From positions 1 through 43,261 of the forward strand of contig PMML01000078.1 of assembly GCA_003162695.1 (NCBI GenBank): a stretch of DNA of 43,261 nt. The letters are read 5' to 3'. The notes beneath the pieces were generated by a model. The model had not been told where the DNA came from. It made no database searches and saw only the letters and a program-made list of their open reading frames with translations. Below are positions 40,613 to 43,261 of this stretch, piece by piece. Source of the stretch: Ignavibacteriota bacterium (GTDB lineage Bacteria > Bacteroidota > Ignavibacteria > UBA10030). The translations under genes and the position numbers were made by a program. How positions within the stretch are numbered: the stretch's first letter is position 1; each line of letters starts with the position of its first letter.

Positions 40613-41607
40613 ATTCGGTCAAAATCAATCGACGACGGATCTTGCAAGGCCGGGGTCGAATAAGATTGAGCCGGAGCCTGGCTTCTGGCGCGCAGGTCAA
40701 AATACATGACCACAGTATACACCGGAGCAATCAGCAGTGTAAGCAGTGCACTTACACCGGTGCCGATACTGATACCCGGGCCGAATGAAGCTTCAAGGTT
40801 TTTCATTGTCACCGGATCGATTTTGCCGCCGGTTTTTCCCAGAATCGTAAAATATTCTCTGTAGGCATCCCACATGCTGCCGAATGTGATCGGCAGTGAT
40901 ACAATCGTGATGACCAACTGCATGATCAGCGAGAATAAAAACAGGATACCGAAGGTTCTCCACCAATATCCTGTTACCAGATCCCAGCTTCCTCTTAACG
41001 ATTCGACAGCGGTCATATCGTCCACTGCGACGGCAGTCAATGAAAAATACCATTTCAAAAAAACATTTAACATCAGCGGCACAAGACCGATACAACAGAT
41101 CAAAACAAACAGCACCATGAGCAATTTTGAAACGACTGCAAGCATAACTGCGGCGATAATTACGATTATAGCAGCGCCGGCAACAATAGCAATTTTAAGC
41201 AAGGCCTGGCCGATTCCATGCAGCCATCTGCCGCTGAATGTTTCATCGATTGCGTCCGTAACAGAAATGGAATAGGACATCAATTCTTCGCTTACGACAA
41301 CACTAATGGCAATTTCAGCGAGCAGCGATCCAAGCATCAGTAAGAGTGATGCAGCGCCAAAGAACGATAATGTTTCCAGCATCGAAATAAAAACGTCAAA
41401 GATGCTTTCTCCATGTGCATTTTTAATTGTTTCCTGCAAATCTGCGATGGAAGAAGAGAAGTCATCGGCTGCAATCGCCATCAGGATGAGCGGAAGTCCG
41501 AGGAACAATAATGCAATGATGAGATTGCGGAAAAATGTTTTACCGATGAGAGTAAATGTTTTTTCAAAAATATCGCTCAATTCCATCGGAACGATCTGCT
41601 TGCTCAT
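40609..41607 (-). CDS. Multipass membrane protein (DUF975/glycerophosphoryl diester phosphodiesterase membrane-domain-like)
   Basis: VPMELSDIFEKTFTLIGKTFFRNL...VDDMTAVESLRGSWDLVTGYWWRTFGI; ATGA overlap with the CPBP gene. Confidence 0.65.
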   Translation of the reverse strand: MSKQIVPMELSDIFEKTFTLIGKTFFRNLIIALLFLGLPLILMAIAADDFSSSIADLQETIKNAHGESIFDVFISMLETLSFFGAASLLLMLGSLLAEIAISVVVSEELMSYSISVTDAIDETFSGRWLHGIGQALLKIAIVAGAAIIVIIAAVMLAVVSKLLMVLFVLICCIGLVPLMLNVFLKWYFSLTAVAVDDMTAVESLRGSWDLVTGYWWRTFGILFLFSLIMQLVITIVSLPITFGSMWDAYREYFTILGKTGGKIDPVTMKNLEASFGPGISIGTGVSALLTLLIAPVYTVVMYFDLRARSQAPAQSYSTPALQDPSSIDFDRM

Positions 41608-41918
41608 TTAAATTCTCCTCTCTGCAATACAGCGATGAAACATACCGTGACAATGCCATGCCGCATTCTTTGTCCGTCGGCATCGGTTTTTAAGTAAACG
41701 AATTCATCCGTATAGATAATGAGGAAGAATATACGAGATGCTTCATAAAAAAGAAAGGAGTTTTGTCACTGCATGGTGATTTAAATTTCCCTTGTGGAGT
41801 CCTCCATAGGAGTTTGCATAGGCATCACTATGTGACCTGCGGAACGACTCGCAGTCGGACAGATCTTTTGCATGGGTATTTTGATCGCTAAATTTTACGC
41901 AACGGAGTAAAAAATCGC

Positions 41919-41947
41919 TTGACAGCAATCCTCAATTACTGTATATT
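41919..41947 (+). promoter_or_regulatory. Promoter of DUF3795-lexA operon
   Basis: TTGACA (41919-41924), 17-bp spacer, TATATT (41942-41947). Confidence 0.85.
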
Positions 41948-41956
41948 ATTACAGTA
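41937..41956. promoter_or_regulatory. LexA (SOS) operator TACTGTATATTATTACAGTA
   Basis: CTGT-N8-ACAG with TA flanks, near-identical to the E. coli SOS-box consensus; overlaps the -10. Confidence 0.85.
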
Positions 41957-41968
41957 TTCATAATTACA

Positions 41969-41982
41969 GTATAAATTTATAC
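41969..41982. promoter_or_regulatory. 14-bp perfect palindrome GTATAAATTTATAC downstream of the SOS box
   Basis: GTATAAA/TTTATAC arms; embedded in ACAGTATAAATTTATACAG. Confidence 0.5.
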
Positions 41983-41994
41983 AGAGGAGGAAAA

Positions 41995-42291
41995 ATGGAA
42001 TCGCTTATTTCAGCTTGCGGCTTGGATTGCTCCGTATGCCCATGGTACCCGAATACATGCAGCGGATGTTTTTCCGTCAAAGGATCGACCTTCTGGGCCA
42101 AAGAAGCATTGCCGGGCAAAACCTGCGCGTTATTCAACTGCGCGGTTAACGAGAGAGGCTATAAAAACTGCGGCGGGTGTGCAGAATTACCGTGCAAGAA
42201 ATTCGTCGAATTGAAGGATCCCAATACATCTCAGGAAGAGCATCTGGCATCGATTCATGTAAGAGCAGCACGTCTGAAAGGAATACAATGA
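41995..42291 (+). CDS. DUF3795 cysteine-rich protein
   Basis: ISACGLDCSVCPWYPNTCSGC...CALFNCAVNERGYKNCGGCAELPCKKF; gaggagg SD. Confidence 0.85.
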   Translation: MESLISACGLDCSVCPWYPNTCSGCFSVKGSTFWAKEALPGKTCALFNCAVNERGYKNCGGCAELPCKKFVELKDPNTSQEEHLASIHVRAARLKGIQ

Positions 42292-42959
42292 AAACGGCAC
42301 AACAGACAAATCAGAAGAACGCAGTACTGACAAAAATACAGCAGAACGTTTTGAATGTCATCCGCGAATTTATGGAAAACAATTCGTATCCCCCGACTTT
42401 ATCTGAACTCGGACAGGCGCTGCATATTAACATCAATGCAGTCCGGGATCATCTGCATGCACTTGAGCGCAAACAAGTTCTTCGATGCATTCCCAATATT
42501 TCGCGCGGCATCGAACTTCTCCATGCAAAACCGGAAGGGATCCCGATCTATGGTTTTGTTCCGGCCGGTCATCCGTTTATGTCGCAGGAGAATATCGTCG
42601 ATACGTTTGAAATACGCAGATACATCTCTGCTTCGAATAATGTGTTCGGCCTGTATGTTCGGGGTGACAGCATGAAGGATGCCCAGATTGCCACAGGCGA
42701 TCTTCTTTTTGTAGATCCGGATGTTGAGGCGAGAGACGGCAGGATGGTTGTTGCGCTGGTGGAAGGAGAACCGACCGTGAAATGGCTTCAAAAGGAAGGT
42801 TCGACAATCTCACTTGTACCTGCAAACAAAAAGTACAAACCTATCGTCGTGGATAAAAACGATGAGAATTTCAAGATTGTAGGAGTCGTCGTAGGTATGA
42901 TTCGCGCGATGGACAAACTGCGAATCGACAAAATGGTGAATCTTAAAAAGGCGTCATGA
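42288..42959 (+). CDS. lexA: SOS repressor LexA
   Basis: ATGA overlap with DUF3795; wHTH YPPTLSELGQAL...SRGIELL; cleavage site VPAG; catalytic GDSMKD and TVKWL. Confidence 0.93.
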   Translation: MKTAQQTNQKNAVLTKIQQNVLNVIREFMENNSYPPTLSELGQALHININAVRDHLHALERKQVLRCIPNISRGIELLHAKPEGIPIYGFVPAGHPFMSQENIVDTFEIRRYISASNNVFGLYVRGDSMKDAQIATGDLLFVDPDVEARDGRMVVALVEGEPTVKWLQKEGSTISLVPANKKYKPIVVDKNDENFKIVGVVVGMIRAMDKLRIDKMVNLKKAS

Positions 42960-43048
42960 TATCGGTAGAGCTTTATATTGTTGAAGAAGAATGGTTGGGA
43001 GGGAAAAGGCAGGGGGGATAGTTTTTACGGAGTCTCATGATCTTCCCT

Positions 43049-43135
43049 GCAGCCGCGGGCGGTGACCGCGGAGAATTTCTGACGTCACCCGCCTGAATGA
43101 CTGAGTCATCAGTCGGGCAGGGCACCGTCGGCTGC
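43049..43135. repeat. Nested palindromic (REP/BIME-like) structure downstream of lexA
   Basis: GCAGCCG...CGGCTGC outer arms; GGTGAC/GTCACC and CTGAATGACTGAGTCATCAG inner arms; CCGCCTGAATGACTG shared with 18454-18468. Confidence 0.6.
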
Positions 43136-43261
43136 AAAAACAACGGTACATCAAAATACACTAAGTTACAATAAACCACTTGCATTTAATTTGAAAATAA
43201 TATAAGCTACCAGCAGTAAGGGAAATACAAGCGAAGCTCACGGAAGGTGGGCATCAGATTC

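Noticed and set aside
41743-41928. 61-aa minus-strand ORF upstream of the lexA operon
   Set aside because: Overlaps the small hairpin cluster and promoter region; composition is not protein-like.
42956-43021. 21-codon ORF MISVELYIVEEEWLGGKRQGG overlapping the lexA stop by ATGA
   Set aside because: Very short, no recognisable similarity, no independent support.
42973-43185. 70-aa minus-strand ORF after lexA
   Set aside because: Lies across palindromic repeat sequence and has no protein-like features.

Overview
The window is a gene-dense bacterial chromosomal segment. Its gene complement suggests an FCB-group relative (Ignavibacteria/Chlorobi/Bacteroidota-like); this is inference only. Most of it is housekeeping: amidase, argH, rsgA, priA, larC, waaA, rqcH/NFACT, yicC, gmk, rpoZ, coaBC, family-4 UDG, ferritin-like/VIT1 fusion, dnaB, metY-cysK, dsbD and lexA. 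I found no tRNA, rRNA, CRISPR, prophage or transposase gene. The most interesting signals are non-coding or below the ORF-track length cutoff. (1) An unannotated 47-codon leader ORF (33692-33835) contains the run C-C-C-R-C-C-C-C. It lies behind a near-consensus promoter and before a strong intrinsic terminator, directly upstream of metY-cysK, and looks like a cysteine-responsive attenuator. (2) A near-perfect E. coli-type LexA operator overlaps a consensus promoter in front of a DUF3795-lexA operon. (3) A family of modular, low-complexity intergenic elements occurs about 7-8 times, with an embedded palindromic repeat. One inverted pair of that repeat is 67/69 identical and flanks about 9 kb. 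(4) A cluster of DnaA-box-like sites sits in the divergent NFACT/yicC gap. (5) A Upf1-like SF1 helicase has degenerate motifs II, V and VI. All homology calls come from reading motifs; no database search was run.
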